64,000 nt of DNA from Bifiguratus adelaidae (lineage: Eukaryota; Mucoromycota; Endogonomycetes; Endogonales), in assembly GCA_002261195.1 (NCBI GenBank), contig MVBO01000001.1, positions 632,051 through 696,050 of the forward strand, read 5' to 3'. A model generated the notes under the pieces. It saw nothing but the letters and a program-made list of their open reading frames with translations, made no database searches and was not told the origin of the DNA. The translations under genes were made by a program, and so were the position numbers. How positions within the stretch are numbered: position 1 is the first letter of the stretch; the number at the start of each line of letters is the position of its first letter. This document shows positions 35,600 through 48,822 of the stretch, in pieces.

Positions 35600-37070
35600 A
35601 TGTCCAACTCTACGCCTTTGTCCATACCTATACCACCTCGACGAAGCTCATTCACAGCTTGGCCACCTCTATCCCAGAATGCTTTCTCTACAGGACAATC
35701 CCCTCCATTAAACTATGGATCCTCGCCGATTTCTCCCTCCGGCGTTGGCTTGTTGCAACGACGGATCTCTGGATCGTGGGGTAACGCCTTGGGCTTCGGG
35801 CTGGATGCACCGAAGCGAAGTAATTCTATGGGGGTAAGTAGGTCTCCAATTCGGAGACAGAACCCGTTCTTTCCCCTCCCTGTAGGTTATAGGTGAAAGG
35901 AAATTTTCAACGCGTCTCCCCCATTGCTTCCCTCATCATCATCATTTCGGCGGCAAGTCATCTAGACGACTAGACTCAGTGTAGATCAATTGTTGTCAGC
36001 ACGCAGCGACAAGAGAAAAAAAAGAAAGCAAAATGAGAAAAGTATTCGAAAAGACGACGACGACAATAGAAAAGAGAGAAAAACAGAAAGAAACAAGAAA
36101 AAAAGGAAAAGAGACCAAGGCAAAAAGACAGAAGAAAAGGAAGAGAAAAAGCATCAATGACAGCTGCGATCATCATGTATGTCAGTTTCTACCATTGTAC
36201 ATTAAGACACCGATGCCGATTACCTGGATCAGAACGACGATAGCAACATCGCCAAACCAGTTTCGGTTCATCAAGGTACGGAATACAGCCATCATTCACA
36301 TCTTCCTTTTACGACCTCGGCAGCCGCAAGGCTCGGTGACTTAGTATTGTTCCAATTCAGGCCGAGTACTGGCGTCTTCGGATCATCACCGGACTGACGA
36401 CACGCGTATGTGAAGGCCGTCAAGGGTACGAACCTACAAGCACCTTGTGGTTATCTGTCAATCAACCATCGTTAGGTTGTTTCGTTCTGGTTTCCGTTAT
36501 GGTGTTGCCAGGTTCAATGACGATAGTATTCACTCGTTTCGCCTTTATGATCAGCGACGACAAGGCATTGTTGTGGTCTCAAAAGAACGGAAATGGAAAT
36601 GTGATCGTTTCAAGCTCCGTGTGCATCACTTGTTGGACTCTTTGCTAACACTCAATCTTCTTCTTGGAATCCGCTAACCACTCCCTCTTTTTGGAAATAC
36701 AAATGACTTTGAGAATGAGCATAGACTGACGCCCCATCCCCAAAATTCTTAGGACACGATATCCTCCATGCGCATGCCAAGTTCTCCTCCATCAAGATCT
36801 TCCTCCTCCTCATCGTCGCCAATGACTCCCAAGGAGACTGTAAGCTCTTATCCAAGCCAAGATGCCTCGGTGGAGCAAGACAATGCCTCGGGCACATTAG
36901 CCAGTTCAGCGCCGGTTCCGCGCCGGTTCCAGAAATCTGCATCGTTTACCTATCCCTTCCAACACCACATGTCCAGATCGGAATGCCTGCGTGAAGGTTT
37001 GGAGGAATCGACAAAGCGATCATCTAGTCCGATGCAGGATGCCATCCTCACGGGTCAGTTCCTCGATTAG
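35600..37070 (+). CDS. Serine/proline-rich protein of unknown function
   Basis: Exon 1 (35600-35833) reads MSNSTPLSIPIPPRRSSFTA, then GSSPISPSGVGLLQRRISGS and WGNALGFGLDAPKRSNSMG. Exon 2 (36753-37070) reads DTISSMRMPSSPPSRSSSSS, then a low-complexity stretch with RRFQKSASFTYPFQHHMSRS and the ending MQDAILTGQFLD. The join is in phase 0 with donor GTAAGT and acceptor TTCTTAG, but the intron is 919 bases, far longer than others in the window, so two separate genes or missed small exons remain possible. RRxSxS and SPxx motifs suggest many kinase sites. I do not recognise a family. Confidence 0.5.
36003..36152 (+). repeat. Polypurine (A/G) tract inside the long intron
   Basis: About 150 bases almost entirely A and G on the plus strand, with a few GACGACGAC triplets. 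It produces an artificial Lys/Arg-rich open frame that I reject as a gene. Such tracts can form triplex or R-loop structures; that role is inference. Confidence 0.7.
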
Positions 37071-37259
37071 GACAACCCACTACTTGACATTGAAAAAGTT
37101 ACCTACGTTGCTATATTGTTTCAATGTGCATTATATTGTTGCTTGTACGTTATGACTTTAGCTTGTATGTGCAAGTGCACTATGAACTGTCTTGTTGAAA
37201 CGCGAGATTGCCAAATTAGGTACGAAATTGGCACGCGTAGTTCCTTTGGTCTTTCGAGC

Positions 37260-38638
37260 ATGGAGACCATTAAACCGTCTCGATTGTCTTCCTTAGAGTC
37301 CTCTCAGTCACTCTCACAGCCCTTGTCTCTAGAAGCTGCCTCTCAACGAACAGACGGCTCACTACAAGTACTGAGTCAACCTCTAAATAGCCATGCCGAA
37401 GGCGAGCAAGAACGAGCTATTCTAGGTAAAGCAATAGCTCATGGCGCAATTAAGATGGCTTTTCAGGGCAACCTGACTTACACATTGTCCCCTTTACAGC
37501 TCGTATACATTCGCGCACATTACTTCTTCACCGATGCAGTCCCCTATTTCACTTTTCGCTCGAGCAAGTGCAAACGACATCCTATGCAACGCGAATGAAG
37601 GAATATATTAGTGTACAGATGGCCGACGGACTTGTGGACGTGACGAATACCACATCAGATCAGCCAGAGGACATTGGTCGGTGGACAGACGTCAAGGTGA
37701 CATTTAGTGCAGTTGGACAGGAAGCGGACGGTAAGCCGTTGTTGACCTAGTCACCATCGCGCTGAGCGCTCTTCCTTTTGGCAGATCTACGAACGACAGG
37801 TGCTTTTGAAGTATCAATCTCTTACAAATCGAATGGTAATTGGCGTGGTTGGTGACAGATACGAACAACAGGACCTGACGTAGCTTCTTAGGAACCAAGC
37901 AAGAAGCTCTAGCCGTTTTCATACCAGCTATCAAAGAAGCAAACACAGGTACCGACTTCGTGCTCAATGATTGAAACTAAAGTGCCCCTGTTTCAGACGA
38001 TACTAATGACCAGGCGAAGGACATTACCTATTATCCTCTTCTTTTTACCAAGGCGCCTATTCGGCTCACAACGTTGATCACAACGTTTTTCGAAACCGAG
38101 TTTGATTGTCGCATAATGCGACTTCGATTATCCAGCCAGCAGCTCGTCGGGCTATTGGATATATGGCAGCAGTTGATTCTGGCCGAAGACGCAGTGCAAG
38201 ATATAAGTATGTAAACGGATCGTCCCTGGCGATGCATGATTTAATGACTTGCGCAGCGAAACCATTACAAATCACATTTGGATTCCCGGAGCGGATACGA
38301 GATTTAAAGACCGTGACGCTCACACTACAACCAGAAGATGTCAGGCATATGTTCCAAAGGTAAATATTGCAATCTCAGCTAGCCCATGTATATTCATCAT
38401 CCTTATGTCCAGTATCAGGGACCAAGCAAACCCCCACATCACTCTACAGAACGTGATACGTTCCCATGTATTGCATCACCTGCGCATTGATGTGCTACAC
38501 CTGCACCTTGTCCGCATAGGCATGGACATTGGACTGATATCAGCCGAAGGAAAGGCAAAATTCTCTCCTCATCGCACACAGCAGCAAGAATACTTGCTTC
38601 GATGGCTAGCCATGGCTGCAGGCAGTCTGTCATGGTAA
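37260..38638 (+). CDS. Centromere protein L (CENP-L / Iml3) homologue
   Basis: A multi-exon gene. The N-terminal exon is Ser/Leu rich (METIKPSRLSSLESSQSLSQ) and ends near GNLTYTLSPL. The next reads HFSLEQVQTTSYATRMKEYI and WTDVKVTFSAVGQEAD, then TGAFEVSISYKSNG. The best block is YYPLLFTKAPIRLTTLITTF followed by FETEFDC and LSSQQLVGLLDIWQQ, which lines up with human CENP-L LPLFLANGAES, WFQKTFDC and INAFNLSWMAAMW. It is followed by VTLTLQPEDVRHMF (human LDISFAIHPEDAKALW) and a C-terminal block with HHLRIDVLHLHLVRIG and AEGKAKF. CENP-L pairs with CENP-N in the inner kinetochore. Start and the border of the exon near 37490-37545 are uncertain. An ACGCGT lies 22 bases before the start. Confidence 0.65.
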
Positions 38639-38834
38639 TTGCTCCATAGAGCCAAAATACACGCCATCGTCGTTAGCCAATCAAATATCTCCAATGTGGC
38701 GACTTACCCCACATTCCATAATGGAAATTTGCATGTCTCGGGACTTTTTGCGTCTTCGGGACTGCACACGTCCCTCTGTTTTCTCTCTCCCTACTGCTCC
38801 TTATATTCCTTGTCTACAGCTACGCTAACTTTGA

Positions 38835-40392
<1,558 letters not shown>

Positions 40393-40450
40393 GTGGCTTT
40401 TAGAAGGGATCCGGAGAGACAGTGCGTCTATATATGCGGTGACATAGGAA

Positions 40451-40475
40451 TATAATATATACATATATATTTATA
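40451..40475. repeat. AT-rich TA-repeat run downstream of MET17
   Basis: A short stretch of TATA and CATATAT repeats about 60 bases after the MET17 stop; probably 3' untranslated sequence with polyadenylation signals. Confidence 0.4.
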
Positions 40476-40529
40476 TCCATAGCAACACTATGCTATGCTT
40501 CCTACAACACTTAAGATAGATGTAATGGC

Positions 40530-40740
40530 ACGAGGTATAATGAAGATGGTAGTATAGTCGCAGAACAGAGCCTCTTTCGAGAGACGAATACATACAAAAG
40601 CTCGAGTAGATGTTCCCCTTTAGAACTCCTATCGGCCCGCCGCCACTGGGCCCGAGGGATCTGGTAGATTGACAGATTGGCTGCTTCCTGGAAGAGCCTC
40701 ATGCTGAATATCCGCGCTTTATTCCATCAAGTTTTGCAAA
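40530..40740 (-). pseudogene. Relic of the 3' end of a septin (CDC10) gene
   Basis: This stretch resembles 41150-41380, the 3' end and flank of the intact septin gene, in the same orientation. Shared blocks include GAACAGA near 40562 and 41171, CGAGAGAC, ACATACAA, AGCTCGA, CTCCTA, CAGATTG and AATATCCGCG. Similarity is patchy, with many substitutions and gaps, so it is an old copy. Only the last part of the gene remains, without any domain. It lies just downstream of MET17, as the intact septin does of the MET17 relic, which points to a tandem duplication. Confidence 0.65.
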
Positions 40741-40874
40741 GTAGGAACTTACTCCCTATCCAGAAAAGGAAATTTTAATTCCATGAAAGGAAATGTTGAA
40801 TGCCTTGGGCGCAAATGTCTCTTCCGGCAAACTGGACAAGTCTTTCTCGTTTTCTCTCCAACCTGCTCGCTTGA

Positions 40875-41066
<192 letters not shown>

Positions 41067-41238
41067 TGACATACCGAGGTGTTATAAAGCAATGGCTATC
41101 ATGCTAGGCTTCCGGAGATACCAAGGATAGGCGTGAGCGCAATAGGTTGAATGGGCATGTGGTATTATCGGAGAACAGAAACTGTCTCGAGAGACAAAAA
41201 CATACAATAGCTCGACTAGATCTTCTTTTAAACCACTC

Positions 41239-42664
41239 CTACTGGCTCACAGACATGGGGCTCTGAGATTGTGAAGGTGGTGAATTGGCAGATTGACTGC
41301 TTTCCTTGAGAGCCAACAATTGCTTTGAGCGGAAAGCCTCATAATGAATATCCGCGGTTGTTTCTATCAAATCTTGCAAGTGTGTCCGCGTGAGGAAGTT
41401 TCGTAGGTGGACAAACTCGCAGTGATTCTCATTCTCAACATTAACAACACCCCAGCGGTTCTTGCGGCCACGGACTGGACGGCCGTCAATGACGACGTTG
41501 CGCTCTGAACCAACAACAGCAAATGGAATCAAGTCCTGTGGAATGTTAGCGGTCGCAGACGATGATCTCGCTGCTGCTGCTACCTACCCGAATGCTTTCG
41601 TTCAAGGCCATTTCTTGTTCGTCATCTTCCTCGCTTTCATAAGGATAAAGTCGGATTTCATGGAAGTGCAACTCAGCCTTAATCTACGAGAATGTCAGCA
41701 AAACGCGGATATGCAGTATTCAGCTCTATGACTTACGCGTTCTTTGAACGCTTGACGCTCCTCCAAGGTCAAAGAGTCGGACTTAGCAATGACGGGAACA
41801 ACATTGACCACTTGGGAGAGCTTCTTGAGGACAACAATATCCAGCGGTTTCAGTCTGAACATAGGATCAGTATCAGCCTACCACCTCGCTTGATGGCAAA
41901 CTTACGAGTGACCGGTAGGAGCAATAAAGAACAAACAGCAGTGAATGCGGGTATCTTGAATGTACTTGTCTCGGACAGCCGTGAGCTCCTTGCGCAAGTA
42001 AGCTGAGTGTTGATCCTTGATGTACTTTATCAAAGGCTCCCAGCTATATATGCATTCGATAAATCTCGAGTTCCCCTGTACGACGCGCAACATACCAAGC
42101 GTCATTGTTCACTTGATCTCCGTAGCCAGGGGTATCCACAATGTTCAACTTCAGTCGGACACCATTCTCCTCAATGACTATGCATCTGTCAGACCAGATC
42201 AAATCCAATGCAATACTCTCTACTCACAATGAGACACGTTCTCAATCTCTGTGGTCTGTCGGACAACTTCGTCGGCTTCAAGACGCGCCTTTGTGTCAAT
42301 CAAGTGAGAGGCAAAGATGGTATTGACCAAAGTCGACTTGCCCAACCCCGATTGACCTGGACCAGGTTAGCGTCGGCCCAGTAACGAGGCAGCATAACAC
42401 CTACCGACTACCATCACGTTGAACTGGAAGCCGCGCTTCAACAGCTTCTTTTCGATTTGTTGTGTGATGGTGTCAAAGCCAACATAGGTGTTGAGAGCAG
42501 TCTACAAGAGCAACAAGTCGTTAGCCAGAAAACCTGATGTGCATCCTCCGGTTGGAGATGCCATCACATCATCATCTCGCGCACGGACGTGTCAACGTGT
42601 CATGGCACAGATCAAGACCTACCTGAGCAGGCATACCGTTACCGTTCGCGACAGTCGCAGCCAT
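41239..42664 (-). CDS. CDC10: Septin, Cdc10 class
   Basis: Filament-forming GTPase of the septin ring at bud necks, septa and hyphal branches. Exons read [11 protein letters not shown], then [20 protein letters not shown], the P-loop [44 protein letters not shown] (G4 AKSD), and the septin unique element [20 protein letters not shown] with [16 protein letters not shown]. The C-terminus ([18 protein letters not shown]) ends shortly after in a Ser/Gln/Pro tail, without a long coiled coil, which is characteristic of the Cdc10 group. The first exon codes about 14 residues and is followed by an intron of about 110 bases. Confidence 0.93.
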
Positions 42665-42759
42665 TTCTGAAGGGTATAGAGTCAGAGAGAGAGAGAGGAA
42701 GGAGCAAGAGCGTGTATGGAAAGGGGCAGGATTGCTCAACGCTGATTGGCTGAATTTTA

Positions 42760-45339
42760 TTATGAGGAAGGTAGAAAAGCGCGACAGATTGGACATTCAA
42801 GTTTGACGCGCATCCACTGATAGGGGATGAGTAGGGGTGATGGTTGCATGCAAGACTCACCCTCTCTAAGCACTCTGTATGAAATATGTGACAACAAGGC
42901 GTGACCATGTATCCTGTTCTTTGAAGAACGGCTAGACCAGCTGGTGCTGAGCTGCGTTGGTGATCTATTTCAATAGGGAGCATACAGATGGCACAGTCCC
43001 GGTTCACTGTGCCATCGGCTGATTCTGCATCGGAGGATGGAAGGTTGGGATGATAGTTGTAAGTGGGTGGGAGATACTGTGCGGATACCAGTGAGAATAC
43101 GATTCGCTTCAGGCATACAAGTATACGTACTCTAGATGGTATAAAGAATCGGGGGCCGAGATAGTCTTGTGCTGCTAGAATGAGGACTTGCAAGCCAACA
43201 TAGGGTACCAAAAGAATGGCCCACGGTTTCGGTTCGTACCCCATCAAGTTTTCTGGACAGGCGAGAAAGTCTAAGTGGCGATGCGTTAGCCAAAACGTGT
43301 CGCTCAATCGATGGAGCTATCCTTACATAGTCCACTGGACAAGCGTAATATACTGTTGCCGACGACCACGGTCAAACTGACCCCGCGTCGACTTCCACGC
43401 GATATGTTGCGATAGATTTGCGGTACCCAGTAAGAGTAAGCTAAAAATGTAGTAATGAATGTGATAATGTCTGAAACAGATTTCGATGCGGTGGCGGTCT
43501 GATAGAGTAGGAAAAGACCAAACAGCAGGGTGGCATCTGCGAAAGCTTGTCAGCCTTGCGAAATTTGGATTGCTTGACTTACAAAATCGGTAATAGAGAA
43601 GCAGTAATTCCCGACGTTCATCCATCTCTGGGATCACGAGTGGACGCGGTCTAGCTTGAGCCTGTGGGTTCACAATGGGTAAGACTTCTTGGGACTGAGA
43701 TTCAATGCCTGGCGTGTTCCTTGCTCGTGAGACCAGCCAGCTGCGTCGCGCGTTAGACGCCTCTTGCCTGGCGGCTTCGGCGGCCGCTTGAGCTACCGCT
43801 CGCTGTCGTAACACTTCTGGTCTTTGAATGCGCCATATTAACATGAGGTACTTTAGACCGAACCCAGAGGCCACAATGTAACCAAAGGCTGCTGCACCAA
43901 AAGGTAGAAACACCTTTTCCAGCACCAGACCAGTTGTGAAATAGAGCAAAAAGACGTAGGTATCGATAATGGTTTGCATGGCAAAGGACCAGTAAGACAC
44001 TTTTGAGAGGCTCTGTATTGTCCATGAGCAACAGCATGGCGACAGGAAAAACCAATGCTTACCGAGGGGGTCGGGGTGTATTCTGTTTGGTGAATCATGA
44101 GGAAAGTGGAAAGGATGCCGCTGAGAGTACCCATGGCAGCGAATTTGATGGCCTTGTTGTAATACTTTTCAATCTTGACGCCTTTTGCGTCGCGACTTTC
44201 GAACGCTATGGCGCAATTGCTGGAGAAGAGCAAGATGTCGCTGATGAGAGGTGGTGGACGTATCGTAGAGATGCCCTGAGGATTTAGCAATTCGAGCTCA
44301 TAGTCGAGCAGTTGGGATAATTTGGTGGATGGAGGAACGGGTTGCAGTTGCATCATGACTTGGAAAGTACACTCGGTGTCGACGGTCATGCTGCCCTCTG
44401 TTGGCTTGTCAATTCCTGCTCGATCCCTACGACATGACTTACCGTCTGGATTAATAGAATGTTGACCGTGCTGTATCATGTCTTCCAGCGCATCTTTGCT
44501 TCGCTGCACCGTATTATTCAGCACCCGTTGCACGCGTGTGAATGTGTCGTTATTTGGCAGCATGTCTAGGATATCGGCATATGAAATGCTATCATCGAAG
44601 GTTAGACACATCAATAACCCAACACACACACAGACCCATGAGGTGATCCCGTCATGTAGACCGAGCCGTTGGCGGGAAAATGTGTCCCGACCAGATTCAA
44701 TACAATACCAGCATCCGAACGCTCCCTGTTCCGCAGTCTCAGATAACCCTACATCCCGTCAACACATGCGTCATGTATGCATCAAACAGGGTTCACCGTA
44801 CCTCGCTCACCAAATTGATATCCTCGTCGTCGGTCGCTTCCAATGTAAAGTACATGTTGAAGCGTCCCATAGACTCTTGTGTATACGTAAACTCTCCTCG
44901 GGCTGTTTTCACTTGCGTCCAGTTGGTCTCCGGTAGTGTCGCATCCATGGCCGTCCAAGAACCTGACAATAAGTACAAGGTAGACCAGACTTGACGCTTA
45001 CCTCTAAAGAAACCGGTGACATTCTGGTAAAAGTGAGCTTGTGGTTGACTAACGTCGAAGAGTGTCCGCTTTTTTTCCACAACAACGTCTGGAAGCACCT
45101 ATGGAACGCTTAGCTCCTGACAGTGAAAGCGAGAAACTTGCCTTGGCCGATGCATTGGCAAATGAGGCGTTGCCCAATGTCCATTGTTCGGCTTCGACAT
45201 TGCGAATCACATCTTCTACGTCAACGAATGGTCGCCCGTCTCCAGAACCCATCATCATCAAGGAAAACATGAGGAGAAAGAAGTAGAAGCCGGCGCGGTT
45301 GAATTGCGGCGGTACCGGCCTCTCTCCACCAGCGTCCAT
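42760..45339 (-). CDS. TUL1: Transmembrane RING-H2 ubiquitin ligase Tul1/Dsc1
   Basis: N-terminal signal segment (FYFFLLMFSLMMMGSGDGRP) after MDAGGERPVPPQFN, then a luminal domain with FYQNVTGFFRGSWTAMDATL and SMGRFNMYFTLEA. A group of membrane helices follows (AAMGTLSGILSTFLMIHQ, IIDTYVFLLYFTTGLVLEKV, AAFGYIVASGFGLKYLMLIW, AILLVPYVGLQVLILAAQDY). The C-terminal RING-H2 reads CAICMLPIEI, TPCCHIFHTECLERWM and ECPICRAFLPSS. In yeasts this ligase heads the Golgi Dsc complex for quality control of membrane proteins and, in fission yeast, SREBP cleavage. The last exon joins ERW to MRVKLECPIC. Its stop is 95 bases upstream of the septin start. Confidence 0.92.
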
Positions 45340-45381
45340 GGTCACATACAACCGTCAATCAACGTCTTTTTTATGTGTCAA

Positions 45382-48177
45382 TTAACGCTTCTTTCTCTTT
45401 TGACGCTCGCGTTCTTCCTTGTTCTTCTCTCCTTGCTCCTGTTCTAGTATACTCATAGCCTTGGACATCTTTTGCTTGTATACTTCATCCTTGGCCTTTT
45501 GATCACGTAGACGTTCACGCGCCACAAATGCGGCATCCTTGCGCAATTCTCGAATAGCTCCCTTCCTTTCCTTCTTGTACTGCGATTTGAGTTTGGCAGC
45601 CTGTGACCGTTCGTAATCAGGATCGTAGCGCTTCTCGAGCGAGTATCCTTCCTCAAATTTAGGTAGATAAGTTGCGATGGGTATAGGCTTGTGTGCCTGC
45701 ATGGCAATTGGTGTCTTTTGACGTTTCTCGCTCGCAAATTTGATTTGTTTAGTCAAGCGATCGTCGACAGTTTTAACGCGTGTCTGCAGACTACATAAGG
45801 ATCCATGCTTGAGGTTAGGGGCAGAGACTTACTTGAAGAAATTGGGGTAGCGAGAGATCGGTTAGACGTTCGGTCATGCGCTTGAGAGGCGTCACAAGCT
45901 CGACCAGAGCAGCATTGGATGAAAAGAGATCAATGTACACACAGACCAAGTGGAGCGCGGTGGATAAAATTTGACACTTGGCTTGGTCATCAGCATCCGT
46001 CGATGGATCCATTTGCGTTAAATAAATGGGCGGCACGTCGGAAATATCTTGGTTCGTGATCGCGAGCGATCCAATATCGTTCTGCTTGGTGGGGAAAAGT
46101 CCCTTTAGACCACCGTCTTCATCGTCGGTCCACAAAAACATGCCCATGACCAAGGCTAAGTAATTGCCAACCTCCGGCACAAATCGCTTAGAATAGGCTT
46201 GATAATCCAAAAATATCTGACATAGCATCAGTCCTCGAATCACATCCTTCACGTTTTGCAACTTTGTTTGTGAAAGCAATTGACCCATCAGTAACACCGC
46301 CGGCGTTACTGCCTTGTGATGATAATCGGACGTGGGTAATATGAGGCCAAGGAGACGCAATTGTGCCAGTTGCGATAGATCCGGCCATGCCGCTTGTCCG
46401 ACACTGCTGTCGGGCAAGAGTTCCTTATGCATTTCGTCTAAGCGATTTAGCATGGACTCGGTGGCATGCTCGGGCATGGTCTGCACCATATCAAACAGTT
46501 GTTTTGTGAGTTTGTTGATGACCTTGAGGGTGGTGACATTAGGGTGGCGTTGTAGGAGATAGGACACGTGGTCGACCAAGACATCGAAGAATCGTTCAAG
46601 TTTGGCACGGTTTTCGGCGGCGAGTTTAATATGATAGAGCGTACGAATTCGAAATACAACCAACGGTTGGTCTACGAGTCGAAGAGGTTTGAGAATGCGC
46701 AAGAAGCTGGCATGATCGGCGGGACAGGGAAACACGTATGGTACTTCACTCTGTTTCGCATCCTGTTTTCCGTTCGCTTCTTCCGCCTTGCTGCCCTCTG
46801 CAACCGACTCTGATTTCTCGACCGTGTCATGTTGCACTGGTTTGTTATTTGACGTAAGCTCCAGATCCGAATCATCTGCACCATCGTCACTGCTGACATC
46901 GACGTCCTCTTCCTCCTCATCCTCCTCTCCTTCCTCGTCCTCGTCCACATCTTCCTCCCCTGGTGCGGCGTCCGTCTGCAGACCCTCGCCCAGAAAGTCG
47001 CTGGCGTCCTCAGCTTGCGCAAAGTCATCCTCCAAGTCGTCGGCTTGAGGGGCCTTTCGCTTCTTACGAGGCCCGTCGGCTTCCTCACCCACCTCTAAGC
47101 CCTGCATACGCCGTTTCCTGGCGAGTTCTGCCTTTTCCAGCTTTTCCTTCTCTTCTGCAGCAATCTCTTCATCCATCTTGAGTCGATCGGTCGGTGCTGC
47201 ACGACGATCGAGGGCCATCTCTCGAACAAACGTATCGTAATCGTCGGCCTCCACCTCCTCATTTGCTGGTTCCTCAGCCTTTAGTTGCTCCCGCAGATCC
47301 TCCGCCTTGCTAAAGGCTGCATTTTGACTGGGCAAGGGTCGTCGTACTGGCTTTGACAACTCCAGAAATTGTTGAATGTCACCTAGTTCATCATCCAATT
47401 GGTGCATCTTCTCCTCGTCCTCTTCTTTTTCCCGTTGTCGTTCGTACTAGATAAAGCGGATAAGCGCTCTGTACACTAGTCACCGCATACCTGCTTGCCT
47501 TGTGGAACTTGCTCTTTGCAATCACTTCCTTCATGATCTCTGCCTTGGATTTCTTGCGTCCTTCGTCATCTTCACCCTCATCCTCGTCATCACCAAATCC
47601 ACCAAAGTGCATTTTCGAGACAATGGTATCCTCGATACCGCCTTCATCGTCACTCATGCCGAGTCCGGCATCGTCAAAGTCGTCCATACCGGCAAGTGAT
47701 TGGCCGTAATGCGTTAGATCGCCAGACTCCTCCAGATTGTACAAGGATGTGACGTGGGCGCGGCGTTCACGAGTGAAACGTTCGAGCATTTTTTCTTCGG
47801 GATTCAGATGCGGATCGTTTTCGCCTATCCGCCGATCAATCAAACCACCAGCCTTGTGCTTTCGTTGCATTTCTTGCAAGAGTGTTTTCCGTCGCTGCCC
47901 GAGCGTTAGCCACGTCGTCCAGCCTCTTAATCGTCAAATTCACCTTCTCCTCACCCAGTTGCCGTGATACAGCAGGCTTGCCCTTGGTGCTCTTTTTGTT
48001 CTTTCCCAACACATCAAACTTTGTCTTTGTCGTTCTGGTGTCGAACGGACTTGCAATGGATGGGTCAACCTTGGGCCGATCCTTAGGATTCCCCTTCTTG
48101 CTCTTCTTTTGTGGTCCAATGACTCCAGCAGTAGAGAGCGTCTGCTTCAATCTCTTCAATGCCGATCCTTTTGCCAT
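45382..48177 (-). CDS. NOP14: Nucleolar SSU-processome protein Nop14
   Basis: Needed for 18S rRNA processing and 40S assembly. MAKGSALKRLKQTLSTAGV starts a basic N-terminus with ASPFDTRTTKTKFDVLGK. A 49-base intron (donor GTGAAT, branch-like CTAAC, acceptor GGGCAG) then leads to RRKTLLQEMQRKHKAGGLID and RRIGENDPHLNPEEKMLERF, the Nop14 hallmark. A long acidic region (about 46870-46990) is followed by the helical C-terminal domain (FPCPADHASFLRILKPLRLV, LLMGQLLSQTKLQNVKDVIR) and a basic end (RKEDAAFVARERL-like, then KRKKR). Without that intron the frame would break. Divergent with UFE1. Confidence 0.95.
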
Positions 48178-48822
48178 GCTGCGAAGGAGACGAAGAGAGA
48201 CCAATAAAAAAAAATTCACAGCGGAAATTTGAGCTTAAAGCAGAGAGAAGGCGCGCGCCAGGAGGAGAACATATGCATCTTATCGCCAGTAGGCTTCGAT
48301 GGATACCTCTCTGAGGATGCGTAATTATGTGGAAAAAATGCTATGGTCTGTGCAAGTGAGCATTCTGTGACTTTTTGAACCTTGACGAGTATGTTGTCCT
48401 GCGAGACATTGATTTTTGGCAAGTTGAGTTGAATAGAAAAACAATGGAAACTGATAGGATCTAAAAGTAGCCTCGTGTACGCTCTGTAGACGACTTAGAT
48501 GGTTGTTTTGGGATTGCACACAATGGCTTGTGTATATCGACTTGCCGCACCTGATAAAGCGTCTGCCATGTTATCTTTTAATATTGTCTTATTCCTCTAC
48601 ATCCATGGTCAAGAGATGCTCATACCAATTGCATGCATGTATCTATCATGTCAATGATTCCTCCAGCGTGGTCATCCTTTGCGAGACCATAGCTGTGAGC
48701 AAGAATAAGATATGTCACGTATGTGCATAGTGTTATATAAGCGCGCCAGTCAATCCCTTCCATGCTTTCACGAGTTGCCAAAATTTCATCCATTTGGGGA
48801 GAAAAGGCCGACCTTGGGCAGC
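48178..48822. other. NOP14-UFE1 divergent intergenic region
   Basis: About 645 bases with no gene I can support; open frames at 48325-48519 minus and 48503-48730 plus have no motif. Just upstream of NOP14 is a run of A with AATTC (48206-48215), reminiscent of the RRPE element of ribosome-biogenesis promoters. A TATATAAG box lies at about 48731-48740, roughly 85 bases before the UFE1 start. Confidence 0.45.

Noticed and set aside
36033-36344. Lys/Arg-rich small protein
   Set aside because: Produced by the polypurine tract inside the long intron; composition only, no motif.
46788-47048. Serine-rich plus-strand open frame
   Set aside because: Antisense shadow of the acidic region of NOP14.
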